Source: Dactylonectria macrodidyma
Taxonomy: Eukaryota; Ascomycota; Sordariomycetes; Hypocreales; Nectriaceae
Direction: 5' to 3'
Length of the DNA stretch: 64,000 bases
Assembly: GCA_020744425.1 (NCBI GenBank)
Contig: JAGMUV010000037.1
Location: 467,290 to 531,289, forward strand
Part shown: piece by piece, positions 20,189 to 30,068 of the stretch
How positions within the stretch are numbered: position 1 is the stretch's first letter
Layout: the number at the start of each line of letters is the position of its first letter
The notes under the pieces: model-generated
Databases searched by the model: none
Seen by the model: only the letters and a program-made list of their open reading frames with translations
Told to the model about the DNA's origin: nothing
Translations under genes and position numbers: made by a program

Positions 20189-20996
20189 TTAAGCGCACAA
20201 ACGTACCGATCACGTGCTTCTGTGAGAGGGCCTGAGCGTTACCTCAGGCACTCAGACCCACACACTAGCCGCATAAGCGCTAAGCGCATATGATTCTGTG
20301 TATGGGCCCATCCCTCAGGATACATACATTTTGTATGTGTCTCCAGCTGTAAATTATGTATCCCTCTCTGTTACGCCAGCCCGATTTTAGCAAGAGAATT
20401 ACAACGCCTCATATCACCTTTAATGCAACAGAAGATGGCGTACCACATATGTGATGTTGTGAACCTGGAAGGAGGCCGTCTCAACCTGGCTACATAGCCA
20501 GGCCCGGCCAGGCAGCATAGAGATTCAAAGAGGGATATTTGCCCCATGCGGAAAGGATCCGGCATGACGATGCTACTTGATACAATGAGGTAGCGCCCGC
20601 AAGATGGTCAAGCTTCCTCACACAGCCATTTTGTTTTGCATCGCGGGCCCGTTTATGACGACATCCTCACCGCTTAAGGTGCTGCTATATGCAAGCCGGT
20701 CTGACATCCCTGGGCGTAAGACAGAATCCAGACATACCACCAACCCCCGAACCGGCTGAACCAACTGGAAGGTGCTTCACCCCCCTGATTCCTACCACAC
20801 CTCGCTTGGCATGTGTCAGGGCTGGTTACACACAAGGGAGTGAAGAGGGCAGACACGCTGCGAGATAGCAGCTAGCTAGTAGGAATGATGCTGGTGACTG
20901 TATTGATCTCTGACCCCTTTTTGCCTTCTTCCTCTAGTAGCTCTTCTTATAGCTAGGTCTAGTATCCCTCCTTCCCATACCCTAGCTAGCTAGCTG
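20189..20996. other. Intergenic; CTAGCTAG-rich near 20.98 kb
   Basis: No gene is supported. The last ~60 bases are rich in TAGCTAG/CTAGGTCTAG words leading into the 285-bp repeat. Confidence 0.4.
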
Positions 20997-21280
20997 TAGC
21001 TTAGCTGCTTAGGTCTAGCTAGTTTGATTGGTCTTCTTAATCCTGAGACTCCGGCCCGGCCGGGTCTCTCGTAACCCGGTCGGAGCTCTCGGATCCGGCC
21101 GGTTGCGCTTAGCCCGTGTTCCATAACTCCCTCAGCCACTGGCTAGCTGAAACCTAGCTGTGGAAAACCTGCGGCGTAGCTGCGACCTTGTGGCTGTTAG
21201 GTGCGGCCGCCACTGTGTGACGGTGGATTTCTGCAGTTAGGGCCCCATAGACCCTTTTTATGGCTTTTGGCCTCTGACAG
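20997..21280 (+). repeat. ~285-bp dispersed repeat, copy 1
   Basis: It matches 42679-42964 in direct orientation with about a dozen mismatches by eye. It runs from TAGCTTAGCTGCTTAGG to CCTCTGACAG and includes GGCCCGGCCGGGTCTC and GCGGCCGCCACTGTGTGAC. Both ends are sharp. It has no ORF. It may be a solo LTR or the tail of a longer element. Confidence 0.8.
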
Positions 21281-21439
21281 CATGATCATGTCGGCGTTGC
21301 CCCGGCCCGTCGGTCTCTCCGTGCTGTTGGTCCGCCAAGCCGGCATGACAAAGAGTCAGTCTTGTGATCATTGATCTATGCCTCAGCTCTGGCGGCCTCC
21401 TTTGGCCATTCTGCCGGTCAAGGGTGGGAGCTACTGATG

Positions 21440-21620
21440 GTGAGGTACACTCTCTACTCCACACCTCAACATCCAGTTTATACCAACACCCCCAGGGACA
21501 GATAACACAACTACTATGCAAAGTAAAATGGGCTTGGACCCCAGACTTTCAGGGATTATGGAAGAATGGAGGTAAGATTTTTGTGGGAGCCGTCCCTGCT
21601 CCCTCGGCATGCTCTTAGAG
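21440..21620 (+). repeat. Diverged ~180-bp direct repeat, left copy
   Basis: GGTGAGGTACACTCTCTACT, ACCAACACCC, ACAACTACTATGCAAAGTAA and CTCGGCATGCTC occur here in the same order as close variants at 22850-23040. The two copies bracket the ORF at 22112-22708. Confidence 0.55.
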
Positions 21621-22111
21621 TAAAGACGGACTACTCCTCAATGTGCCCCGTGTATGCGCGGATCAAACCCACGTCGTAGAGGGCAGCGTGCCACACTTTG
21701 ATCCTAAGCAAGGGTTCGGTTGACTGGAATCTTCTTCTTAGGTTTTCGACGGAGTTCCTGGAGTTACTAGGTTGGTGAAGAGGTGGTCTCGATGGCCGAG
21801 CCGTTGATGCGAGCTGAGAACGAGGCCCATGTCCCTTGATTCTTCTGGCTGCCACCCCTCCCTTAGCATGATCATTCCGATGTTCTCAGCCTCTCCATGA
21901 CGTGATCTGACTGACGTGTTGAGGCATAATTCCTGGTTCTCAAGTCTGCCTTGCCTATACTTGTGGAGGTGCAGCGAGTGATACCAGCTCTAGACAATAA
22001 GTCAAACACACATAAGGGGAGGGGATCTAGCCATCAAGTAGCATGAGTCAAGTAAGGCAACCTGGTCAGCTTGTTAGACAAAACATGCCAAGACATCCTC
22101 ACAAAAGTACT

Positions 22112-22708
22112 CTATTTGTCTGTATTATCCTGCAGATCCATTCCTATCTCTGTTGCAAGGATCTCTTTCAAGTCTTGTAGGATATGTGGAAAGCTATGCC
22201 CGAACTCCGACGGAACCTTAATACGAACCTTGACGATGATATCATCAGAGTTGCTGACAGTGGTGTACTTCAAATCCCATCCCTTGCTGGATATTGGGTC
22301 CTTAATGCGATTGATTGAGTGTAAGGAGGTGTCAATGGAAATCTTGTACTTCTCCTCTCGAACAAGCCTCTCTTCCCGCATGATTTTCAATGGCCCTTCG
22401 ACAAAGGAGTCCGCCTTCCATTGTGTAGGTAGTGAGTCTCTGAAGTTCCTTTCTTTCAAACGCTTTACTGCTAAATAAATTAGATTTATCACTGCAGATG
22501 AAAGGGCTCTCGTACCTGCTTGTCGCTTTTCACCTTCTCTTCTCCTCTTTCTTGTGTCCGATGCTTCGTTGGAGGCATCCGCGGCTTCTGTTTGCCGAAT
22601 ACCAGGAAGAACCTTAGTTGCCAATTCCTCTCCATTGATGAATGACTCCTCCACCAAAACTTGTTTAGAAGCAGGCAGGGTGGCAATAAGACGCTGCTGA
22701 GAGCTCAT
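22112..22708 (-). CDS. Hypothetical protein between direct repeats
   Basis: The frame starts MSSQQRLIATLPASKQVLVE and has a basic stretch (RKRRREGEKRQ) that could be a nuclear signal. A 45-bp GT-AG intron (GTACGAG...TTTAG, near 22450-22495) is likely; because 45 is a multiple of three, the frame stays open either way, giving about 183 or 198 residues. The C-terminal half is mixed alpha/beta with charged residues. I do not recognise the family. The flanking direct repeats suggest that it may have moved with, or belong to, a mobile segment. Confidence 0.45.
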   Translation of the reverse strand: MSSQQRLIATLPASKQVLVEESFINGEELATKVLPGIRQTEAADASNEASDTRKRRREGEKRQAGTRALSSAVINLIYLAVKRLKERNFRDSLPTQWKADSFVEGPLKIMREERLVREEKYKISIDTSLHSINRIKDPISSKGWDLKYTTVSNSDDIIVKVRIKVPSEFGHSFPHILQDLKEILATEIGMDLQDNTDK

Positions 22709-22849
22709 GATATCGATTATAGGAATGTGTAACGTGACAGGTTTGAGAGAGCGTTGTTGAGGGATTGGGACAACTGGAAAATTCGTGGGCTTTTATAGTT
22801 GCACTTAAGATTTCCAGCGCAGCGAGTGAAGGATGACAGCTGCTGATGG

Positions 22850-23040
22850 TAACTAATGGTAAGGCATACTCTCTATTCCCTTAGCAGTGAATCCTGCCCA
22901 GCATGCAGTACCAACACCCACCCACCCCCTTGGTGGCACACAACACAACCACTATGCAAGGTAAAAGGGGCTGTGACTCCCTGAATTTCCCATATGCAGG
23001 AGGCGCCCCTTTCTCCTCGACATGCTCGTAGTGGCCGCTC
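22850..23040 (+). repeat. Diverged ~180-bp direct repeat, right copy
   Basis: This is the counterpart of 21440-21620, with the shared words GGTAAGGCATACTCTCTATT, ACCAACACCC, ACAACCACTATGCAAGGTAA and CTCGACATGCTC. After this point the two flanks differ. Confidence 0.55.
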
Positions 23041-23833
23041 TGCAGTGTCTCAGCCAACAGATACCATGGCACTAACCCGGAGGAGTGTTCCATAACGACC
23101 TTAGCGGCTATGTGTGACAGACAGGTGATCATGCAGGATTGCTAAAGGATTACGGATCCGCTGACGGTTGAGTTCTGCCTGACTGTCCGAATGCTCCCGG
23201 AAACTATACGAGAGTTCTCTTGACCTCAATCTGTTTCGTCAGCGGCAAAACTCTCTTCATAATCCCGAAAGGAGGAAACACTTTCAGGGCGCGGGGCGAA
23301 AGCACAGTGACGAGAGAGACGAAGAGTACTGGGAAAGGAAGAGGTTATAAGAGCACTGATACTGTCCTGTGGTCCATCAGCGATCTCACACAGTAGTCGG
23401 GTAAAGCGGGAAAAGGCCACGTCCTTGGTGTGTGACTGCCTGATGATCTTCCCCCTGTGCCGGATCTCATTACAGCATACCATAAGAAGATGGCGAAAAC
23501 GCCTTCCATGGTTCGTGGCCCTCTTCAACCTTGGCGCGAGAGGGGTCTGTCTGGTGGAATAGGGTGCTAATGGTGCATGGATGAGAGCTACCTAATGATA
23601 GAATATGGGCCTACGGAACAGGATAACAGAGGTTATTGACCTCGGTAAATGCCGCATGATCACATCTCCACTAGTCTGCATTACGATACACTTCCTATTT
23701 ATGGGTCAAGGAAAACTGGATGTAGGCTCAATGGGGGCGTTGCTGAAACTAGAAGGACATAAGCCAGGTTGAGCTCTATTTATACGTCTGGTATCCCCCA
23801 ACTGTTCTGTCTTCGTGACTGAAAAATGGCTGT

Positions 23834-26800
23834 ATGATTATAACCTCAACTTTTATCACGATGAGTCTCACAAATTTCGTATCGACCGCGTTGACCACGG
23901 CATTGGGCCTCAGTGCCGCAGCTAATTTATCAACACTTATCAAGGCCATCCTGCGGTATCTAAAACCCCAACGAAACCACCGAGAGGCAAGCTCGGTGTC
24001 TGTAGTCCCTCCATCATTATCTACAAGGCATCCTCGTACATTCACGGCGGTGGTGATTACACACTGCGTGATTGCTACTGGATCCTCACTTATATTCGCA
24101 GTTCTGATGCAAGAACATGGAGATCCCTGGTCAACGTACCTGAGCTCTTCCATAATTGTCTCAAGCATGATTAGAGAAGTAGGTGCATATCCTGGCTTTG
24201 GTTCAATTCTAACGATCGAAAGTGCTTGTGTGTTGGTGGTTCTTGGAGCCCAGGACAAATTGCATTCACTCCGTGGCCCCTCGCATTCCTCCTGGCAATT
24301 ACTGGGGTGCTATTTATCGTCAGCACCGTCATAGCTTCCCGGGGCGCAGTGTTCAATGAACTCTCGTCGGCATCAGTTATTACTTTCCGGTGCTGGATGG
24401 TAGTAGAATGGATGCTCATTGCATCGAGCATCTCAGGCCGGTTTACGAAAGGGAATTGATATACGGGCATGACATTTTTGATACACGGGCATGACTCTTA
24501 CACGGGCATGACTTTTATGACATCTGATTGGATAGGACCCTCTTTTGTTAGTACATCCGGTTCTGCCGACAGCTCTAATTTGTACCCAGAGTTTAGCTGT
24601 CCATAATCATCCCTTACTGACGCGACGCGATCCAGCTCTCCATCGGATAGCAATCCATTGCCAGTCTCCAAGCCCTTGACGACAAAGACTCTCATTATGT
24701 CCCAATCCGAGTCTCCTCCTAGCTCAGAGAGCAATTCAAGACGCCGGACCCGGAGGTCTAGCCCGAGCGATCAAGCACGTCCTCGAAAACGACAGCGACA
24801 GTGCCGACAAGCCGGGTTCAGCCCACCGCTACGTACGGATAGACCACAGTCAGCTCACAGCACCGCGAGTATCGGCCAGTACTACGGTATCGGCGACGAG
24901 GATGCGCTCGGAAATCTCTTCGCATCTTATCCACAGACGTTTTCAAGCTTTCCGCGGCCTCATGGATCGCAGGGGCTCCATGAGCCACCATGGGAGCTCC
25001 GTTTCGATCACGAGATACACCTTTCGAATGATTTCCTATCTGGACGAACACGATCGCAGCGAGTTAGAATACCTATACCAGGCCCTGAAACCGATCCACT
25101 ACCATCCTACCCTCCACCACAATCTGCCCCAAGGTCCCCAACTACAACTAGGGCCGAGTTTAAGTCCGCCTTGAAGTTAGTACGCGAGGTTATCGGAGAG
25201 GGGAAGAGACTGACTATAGAACTTACTCGGTCATATGAACGAGTACGCCAATGGCGAGAGAGATGGGGTTGGTCACCACTCAGCTCAGATGCCTACGAGT
25301 CCCCTCCGCCGTACTCTCCGCCTCAAGGGCTATCTACCCAATCTCCCCAAGCATCATCACCCCCACAAACAGTGAGATCTTCCCCTTTCCAACAATCTTC
25401 GTCGCCTGCTCCAGACCCCATCCAAAATCCACCAATTCCAGGCGATACAGAACCATCAGCCGAGGTTCTCTTTAACAGGGTGAATACCTTCGCAAAGGCT
25501 CATGGGTTTGGTATTGTTCGACGGAACGCCTACTCGTATAAAGGCCGGAAGATCAGATATTCATTCCAATGCGATCGATTCGGAGAACCTAGGCCTGCTG
25601 AAGGCGTAGGAATCCGACAACGTAAATCCCGGAAGTGTGGCTGTAAGTGGATGGTCGTTGCAGAGGCGTTAGAGGAGGATAAGTGGCTTTTACGACAGCA
25701 CTCAAACCCCGAACACAGCCAGCATAACCACGGGCGCAGCATCGGACCATCTGCCCATCCTTCCCATAGGAGACTCACTACGGCTATTAGGGCTACAGTT
25801 GAATCAACAAGCCGTAGGGTTGGAATCCGGGCACGCGATGTACAGGCTGTCGTCCAGGAGCAACATCCCGAGTCTGTCTTTACAAAGAGGGACATCTACA
25901 ACGCTAGGTCTCTCATTAACTACGATAAGTTCAATGGATATACACCTACAGCAGCACTTATCAAGCTCTTTGATGAGAGGGAGATTCCCTATCTCGTTAA
26001 GTGGGCAGACGATAACCCGGACCGTCTTCTTGGCCTTGTCTGGACCTTCCCCTACTGTCTTCAGATGTGGAAGCGGTTTCCCGAGGTTATCAGTTTTGAT
26101 AACACGTATAACACTAACCGCTTCAAGCTCCCATTGTTCCAGGCAACGGGACAGACTTGCCTAGGGTCGGTCTTCAATGCCGCCTTCGGTTTGATCGATA
26201 ACGAGAGACGGGAAGGGTTCCAGTTCCTTTCCGAAAGCATTCGGCAATTAGCAGAACAGCACTCGATCAAACAACCAGACATTATCGTCACCGACTTCGA
26301 CGATTCGATGAAAGCTGCCCTGAACGATCAGTTCCCTGAGGTACAGCAGCAGCTCTGCATCCACCATATCAATTCCAACGTCCTGCTCAGGTCGAAGCAG
26401 AAGTGGGTTAAGGACCGCAGTCACGATAGCAGCAGCAGCAGTCTTGATAGCAGCGACGGGGAGGCACCTGCCCCACAGACACAGGCAGAGCTGAGCCCCA
26501 GAGACCGACAGTTCATCCACGCGCCAGCAGCCGAGGCTATCCCTCATAGCTATCGAGGAGTTCTTATAATGTGGAAGCTTGTCCTCTTCGCCGAGACTGA
26601 AGAGGCTCACGAGAAGGCGTGGGTAGACCTTTGTCGGGAGTTTGATGAGCAGCGGGCTATCCTACGATACCTCCATGGAACCTACATGCCTGTCAGGGCT
26701 CAGTGGGCACGCTGCTTCATCCGCAAGTATCGCAACTTCGGCATCCGCGTTACCTCTGGCACAGAAGCAAGCAATAACAACGTCAAGAGCTACCTTCTCA

Positions 26801-28128
26801 ATGGCATGAGCCACCTCTATCGGCTAGTAGAGGCAATAGAGGATATGATGAGGGACCAAGAGCGGGACTTCGCCCATGCTAGCGCAGAAGACGAGGTACT
26901 AACTGCCCGCAAGTATCTCGGCTCGAGCTCGGAGTACCTAGGTGAACTGCGAACTACGATTTCGTCGAAAGGTCTCGGACTGATCACAAAGCAATATCGG
27001 TTAGCAAGGAAAGCGATGCCGACAGGGAAGAACCCGTTCCCTGATCCTCTCGGGGATTGCGATGAGGACTGCTCAGTTTCGGCAGAGCTTGGTATCCCCT
27101 GTTGCCATAAGATCTACTCGAAGATAGGGTCTGGCACGCCTTTTACTAAGTGGGACGTTCATCCACGGTGGCGGCTACGAGAGTCAGCTTCTCGAGATCC
27201 ATACCGACGGATCCTCGACCCCAAGATCGCCACTGCTCTCCGTGGCAGGCCCAAGAATACTACACGAGCGGTTCCAGCGCGGCTAGCTATCGGGGCGAGC
27301 AGCCAGCCTAGTACCCAGCCCAATACCCCGCCAGTCAGTAAGCCAACCAGTCAGGCGATAGGGCGTAAGCGAGGTCGACCACCAGGGAGTCAGAACACGT
27401 CGACGCTTGCCAGACTTGCACTAGAAGCGAGCCAACAGGCTAGCAGCCAGGCTAGTAGCCAGACCAATCTCTCATCCCAGCGCCAGACACGCAACCTGCC
27501 ATCTGTTCTAGGAACTGGAAGAACCACAGGAGTACGTGCCAGCGGACGAAGGACGCAACCCAGCATTCGGAGGCGAAGGAGTCAATGGGAGCTGCTTGAT
27601 AGCGACAGCGACGAAGAGGTTCTTCCTTCTATAGTAGTTAGAGAATAGACATGTAGATAGCTGCCCTTTAGGGCGCAATGGAACTGATCTTATGCTATAT
27701 TCAAAACTAGATCTTATTTTGACGTCCTGCACAGACTTATTCTAGAGGGCTGGATTGACCTGGTTAGTTGGGTGTTGGAATAAGAGCCTGTTAAGAGAGC
27801 TAGCTTTACCGCCTTCGCGAGGATGTATTTATGGGTCGATGGAAATCTAGCGAATCAGATGTCATAAAAGTCATGCCCGTGTAAGAGTCATGCCCGTGTA
27901 TCAAAAATGTCATGCCCGTATATCAATTCCCTTACGAAAATCAAGACCATCATGCTGATTGAGACCTTGGCCATGATAGCCAGTGCTATGGCTTTCAGAA
28001 CAGAGTCAGCGACAAGCAGGCGCATTGTACGTACTGAGCTTCTAGCCGAGACTAAACTTACACTGGTAGATTCTTTCGAATGTTTTTGGAGCCCACGACT
28101 TTCTCGTGTGCCTTGTACCGGTCGTTGA
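23834..28128 (+). CDS. Membrane-protein gene split by a MULE insertion
   Basis: Exon 1 is 23834-24178 (a later Met, MSLTNFVSTALTTALGL, is an alternative start). A 44-bp GT-AG intron follows (24179-24222). Exon 2 is 24223-24450, is interrupted by the transposon, and continues in the same frame at 27940-28128 (IKTIMLIETLAMIASAMAF). Without the insert and one copy of the duplication, the frame runs through to TGA 28126-28128, about 253 residues. Hydrophobic segments include FTAVVITHCVIATGSSLIFA, PLAFLLAITGVLFIVSTVI and CWMVVEWMLIASSI, so at least four membrane helices. No family recognised. As it stands the gene is disrupted and reads into the element, stopping a few codons in (RFTKGN). Confidence 0.65.
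24443..24450 (+). repeat. 8-bp target site duplication, left (TTACGAAA)
   Basis: TTACGAAA directly precedes the element end GGGAATTG. An identical TTACGAAA follows the other end at 27932-27939. Confidence 0.9.
24451..27931 (+). mobile_element. Complete Mutator-like element (Hop-type MULE), 3481 bp
   Basis: The terminal inverted repeats start GGGAATTGATATACGGGCAT and stay matched for about 80 bp on each side. Each holds three spaced copies of ACGGGCATGAC (with ATAC or ACAC before it), likely transposase-binding sites. It is flanked by an exact 8-bp duplication, within the usual MULE range. One long transposase ORF fills the element. Perfect ends, an intact ORF and an intact duplication indicate recent movement and possible current activity. 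Confidence 0.9.
24697..27648 (+). CDS. MULE transposase (FAR1-like DNA-binding, MULE catalytic, SWIM-like finger)
   Basis: The start is chosen at MSQSESPPSSESNSRRRTRR; an upstream Met at 24658 lies in the terminal region. The order of parts fits Hop-like transposases: a disordered basic N-terminus; a FAR1/WRKY-GCM1-type finger (SFQCDRFG ... RKCGCKWMVV ... HSQHNH, about residues 280-340); a MULE catalytic core with the acidic residues in ISFDNTYNTN and IIVTDFDDSM and a later Glu in SGTEASNNNVKSYL; a SWIM-like CDEDC ... CCHK finger near residue 790; and an AT-hook-like KRGRPPG near the C-end. There is no internal stop, and the length (about 980 residues) is in the family range. Confidence 0.88.
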   Translation: MSQSESPPSSESNSRRRTRRSSPSDQARPRKRQRQCRQAGFSPPLRTDRPQSAHSTASIGQYYGIGDEDALGNLFASYPQTFSSFPRPHGSQGLHEPPWELRFDHEIHLSNDFLSGRTRSQRVRIPIPGPETDPLPSYPPPQSAPRSPTTTRAEFKSALKLVREVIGEGKRLTIELTRSYERVRQWRERWGWSPLSSDAYESPPPYSPPQGLSTQSPQASSPPQTVRSSPFQQSSSPAPDPIQNPPIPGDTEPSAEVLFNRVNTFAKAHGFGIVRRNAYSYKGRKIRYSFQCDRFGEPRPAEGVGIRQRKSRKCGCKWMVVAEALEEDKWLLRQHSNPEHSQHNHGRSIGPSAHPSHRRLTTAIRATVESTSRRVGIRARDVQAVVQEQHPESVFTKRDIYNARSLINYDKFNGYTPTAALIKLFDEREIPYLVKWADDNPDRLLGLVWTFPYCLQMWKRFPEVISFDNTYNTNRFKLPLFQATGQTCLGSVFNAAFGLIDNERREGFQFLSESIRQLAEQHSIKQPDIIVTDFDDSMKAALNDQFPEVQQQLCIHHINSNVLLRSKQKWVKDRSHDSSSSSLDSSDGEAPAPQTQAELSPRDRQFIHAPAAEAIPHSYRGVLIMWKLVLFAETEEAHEKAWVDLCREFDEQRAILRYLHGTYMPVRAQWARCFIRKYRNFGIRVTSGTEASNNNVKSYLLNGMSHLYRLVEAIEDMMRDQERDFAHASAEDEVLTARKYLGSSSEYLGELRTTISSKGLGLITKQYRLARKAMPTGKNPFPDPLGDCDEDCSVSAELGIPCCHKIYSKIGSGTPFTKWDVHPRWRLRESASRDPYRRILDPKIATALRGRPKNTTRAVPARLAIGASSQPSTQPNTPPVSKPTSQAIGRKRGRPPGSQNTSTLARLALEASQQASSQASSQTNLSSQRQTRNLPSVLGTGRTTGVRASGRRTQPSIRRRRSQWELLDSDSDEEVLPSIVVRE
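27932..27939 (+). repeat. 8-bp target site duplication, right (TTACGAAA)
   Basis: Exact match to 24443-24450, immediately after the right terminus CAATTCCC. Confidence 0.9.
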
Positions 28129-28639
28129 AGAGTTATGGACGAAGAGTTTCAGACGGGAGCCCAGCCCTAGCCTACTACCACGGCTCCTGCAAATGACAAG
28201 GCCTAGAGCATCTTCACCAGGGGCATCGAGCCAGATCCGACTTCGGAACATGTCCGTCACAAGCGAGTCAGAGGCGCAATGAAGCACGCGAGGGTAAAGG
28301 GGTTTGACGCCAAAGTATGCTGGGATTGTGGGAGGGAAGTTATCTGATAGCAAATAAGACCTTCAACTCTTTGGAAAGACACACCTCAGTGACCATAACC
28401 TTGTCATGATCTGGCTTGAGGATGGGATGCCAGCACCTCCTAGAGGCGCCTACGTCGGTGATTCGCGTCACGGAAATCGACGTCGTTGTGCCGTCGCCCA
28501 GGGCGCCCTCGCAAGATGGGCGGACTACTTGCTCAATACCGTCCAAGCTCATTGGTCCCCCCCCCTGCCTGTCGCCATGCTGTGCAAGCATCTTGAACAG
28601 CTGCGCCCTCTGGGCATGCTAAGACTTTAACTTCCACGC

Positions 28640-29602
28640 TCCGGCGGGAAGGGAACATGCACTTCCAGTCACTTTTACGACCATTCTTAAGCCCAGAGAC
28701 AGCGAGAAAACGTCTACGGTTTGCTCATCGATATACCAACCAGTCTGAGGAATCTTGGAGCCGTTGGACCTTCTCTGATGAAACAATCGTAGCTCGCGGC
28801 GAGGGTCGAAGACGCACTTGGGTGTTCTGTAAACCGGTATGTGTCTCTTTTGCGATTGCGGCTCTTCTGATAATTCCTAGCATGAGAGACTATTCAGAGA
28901 TAATGTCCAGACCCGGGTCATGCCTACACGCCACTCACAGATATTCTTCAGCGCCTTCAACTGCCGCAGGAGGCTGCCGATAGTGCCACTTTACGGGGAT
29001 CCAGAATCTGAACGTGGTGGTGTAACGGCACGCCGCCTGCTCGAGTGCTTGAAGCAGCACATTCCTCGTATTGTTACAAGGAACAGCCTCTTCCAGCACG
29101 ATAATTCGAGCCTATTTACGAGTCGCCTCGTCCGTGACTGGATCTATGAATGGTGTGAGAGTCGGAGGGCGGTGGTAATAGACTGGCCTCCGTATAGCCC
29201 TCACCTCAACCCATTGAAAATCTGTGGGCAATACTGAAAGAGAGGGTCTGTAAGAGGTATCCGGAACTTACTTATATGCCTAAGAATGAGGCATCAAAAC
29301 AGGCTCTTATTGATGCCGCGATTGAGATTTGGCCGCAAATTGAAGATGAAGTGGTCTACAACCTAGTTAAATCCATGCACTCCCGGCTTGCGGCTGTCAT
29401 TCAGTCCCACGGCTACTATACTAAGTATTGAATCTATGATAAGAATCTATGATTAAAGGGCTTCAAATTGATATATATTACTATTTAATTGAGATTTAAT
29501 TAAATGCATAGTAGCAGATTGAAAATGCACCCTTCATTTGGTGAAGGTACTAGTACACCGGGTTGACTCGGAATGTGTCGTTATTAAATCGGACCCACTG
29601 TA
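28640..29602 (+). mobile_element. Tc1-type transposon relic (DDE_3 transposase, broken) with right terminus
   Basis: Family blocks occur in order: RPFLSPETARKRLRFAHRYT, WTFSDETIVARGEGRRRTWV (first catalytic Asp), GGVTARRLLECLKQHIPRI, LFQHDNSSLFTSRLV (second Asp) and VIDWPPYSPHLNP. One base is missing after HLNP; the next frame gives ENLWAILKERVCKRYPEL, containing the third acidic residue, and runs to YYTKY and a stop near 29431. A second frame change precedes MPTRHSQIFFSAF. The right terminus ends in ATTAAATCGGACCCACTGTA at about 29602. The left terminus and the helix-turn-helix region were not found. Confidence 0.8.
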
Positions 29603-30060
29603 CTACTAGCCGTGGGATAGGCTAATGGTGTGCACAGAGGCAATTAGTAGCTGAGGAAAGTGCTGAAGAGGAGGGAAAAGCAGGCTACTAGTAGCTAGGA
29701 AAAATGCCCCTGGCGACGTCAGCAAGAATGGCTACTCGTAGCAAGTGGCCATTTGTGGCTCCGGCTGCTACTAGTAGCCGCCTGTGGCTGTGACGGATGT
29801 TATTATTAGGAGCACCTACTGCTGGTTACTTCAGCAAGGGCGGCTACTCGTAGCAAGAAGCTACTGGTGGCTCTGACATCCAGGTCAGCAAGGGCGAGTG
29901 GCTCTAGTGTTTAAGTTAGCGAGGGCGGATTGTCAATGACCTAGAACGAGACGACGATCACTGAGGAGTACAGTCGCCTGTATCTTGTGGCTAACGTTGG
30001 CTTACGCACAACTGCGCCCTGGCGCTTGTGGCTACTAGCTCTAGCTCAGGTATTCCTAAA
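29603..30060. repeat. Dispersed GGCTACTAGTAGC / GGCTACTCGTAGCAAG motif cluster
   Basis: The palindromic word GCTACTAGTAGC and its variant GGCTACTCGTAGCAAG recur at irregular spacing five or six times, together with CAGCAAGGGCG words. The cluster lies between the Tc1 terminus and the bZIP gene. No coding signal; may include the bZIP promoter. Confidence 0.5.
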
Positions 30061-30068
30061 TCGCATCA

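Noticed and set aside
24226..24459. A separate small membrane protein starting at 24226
   Set aside because: There is no ATG at 24226. A 44-bp GT-AG intron joins this frame to the upstream exon, making it exon 2 of the split gene.
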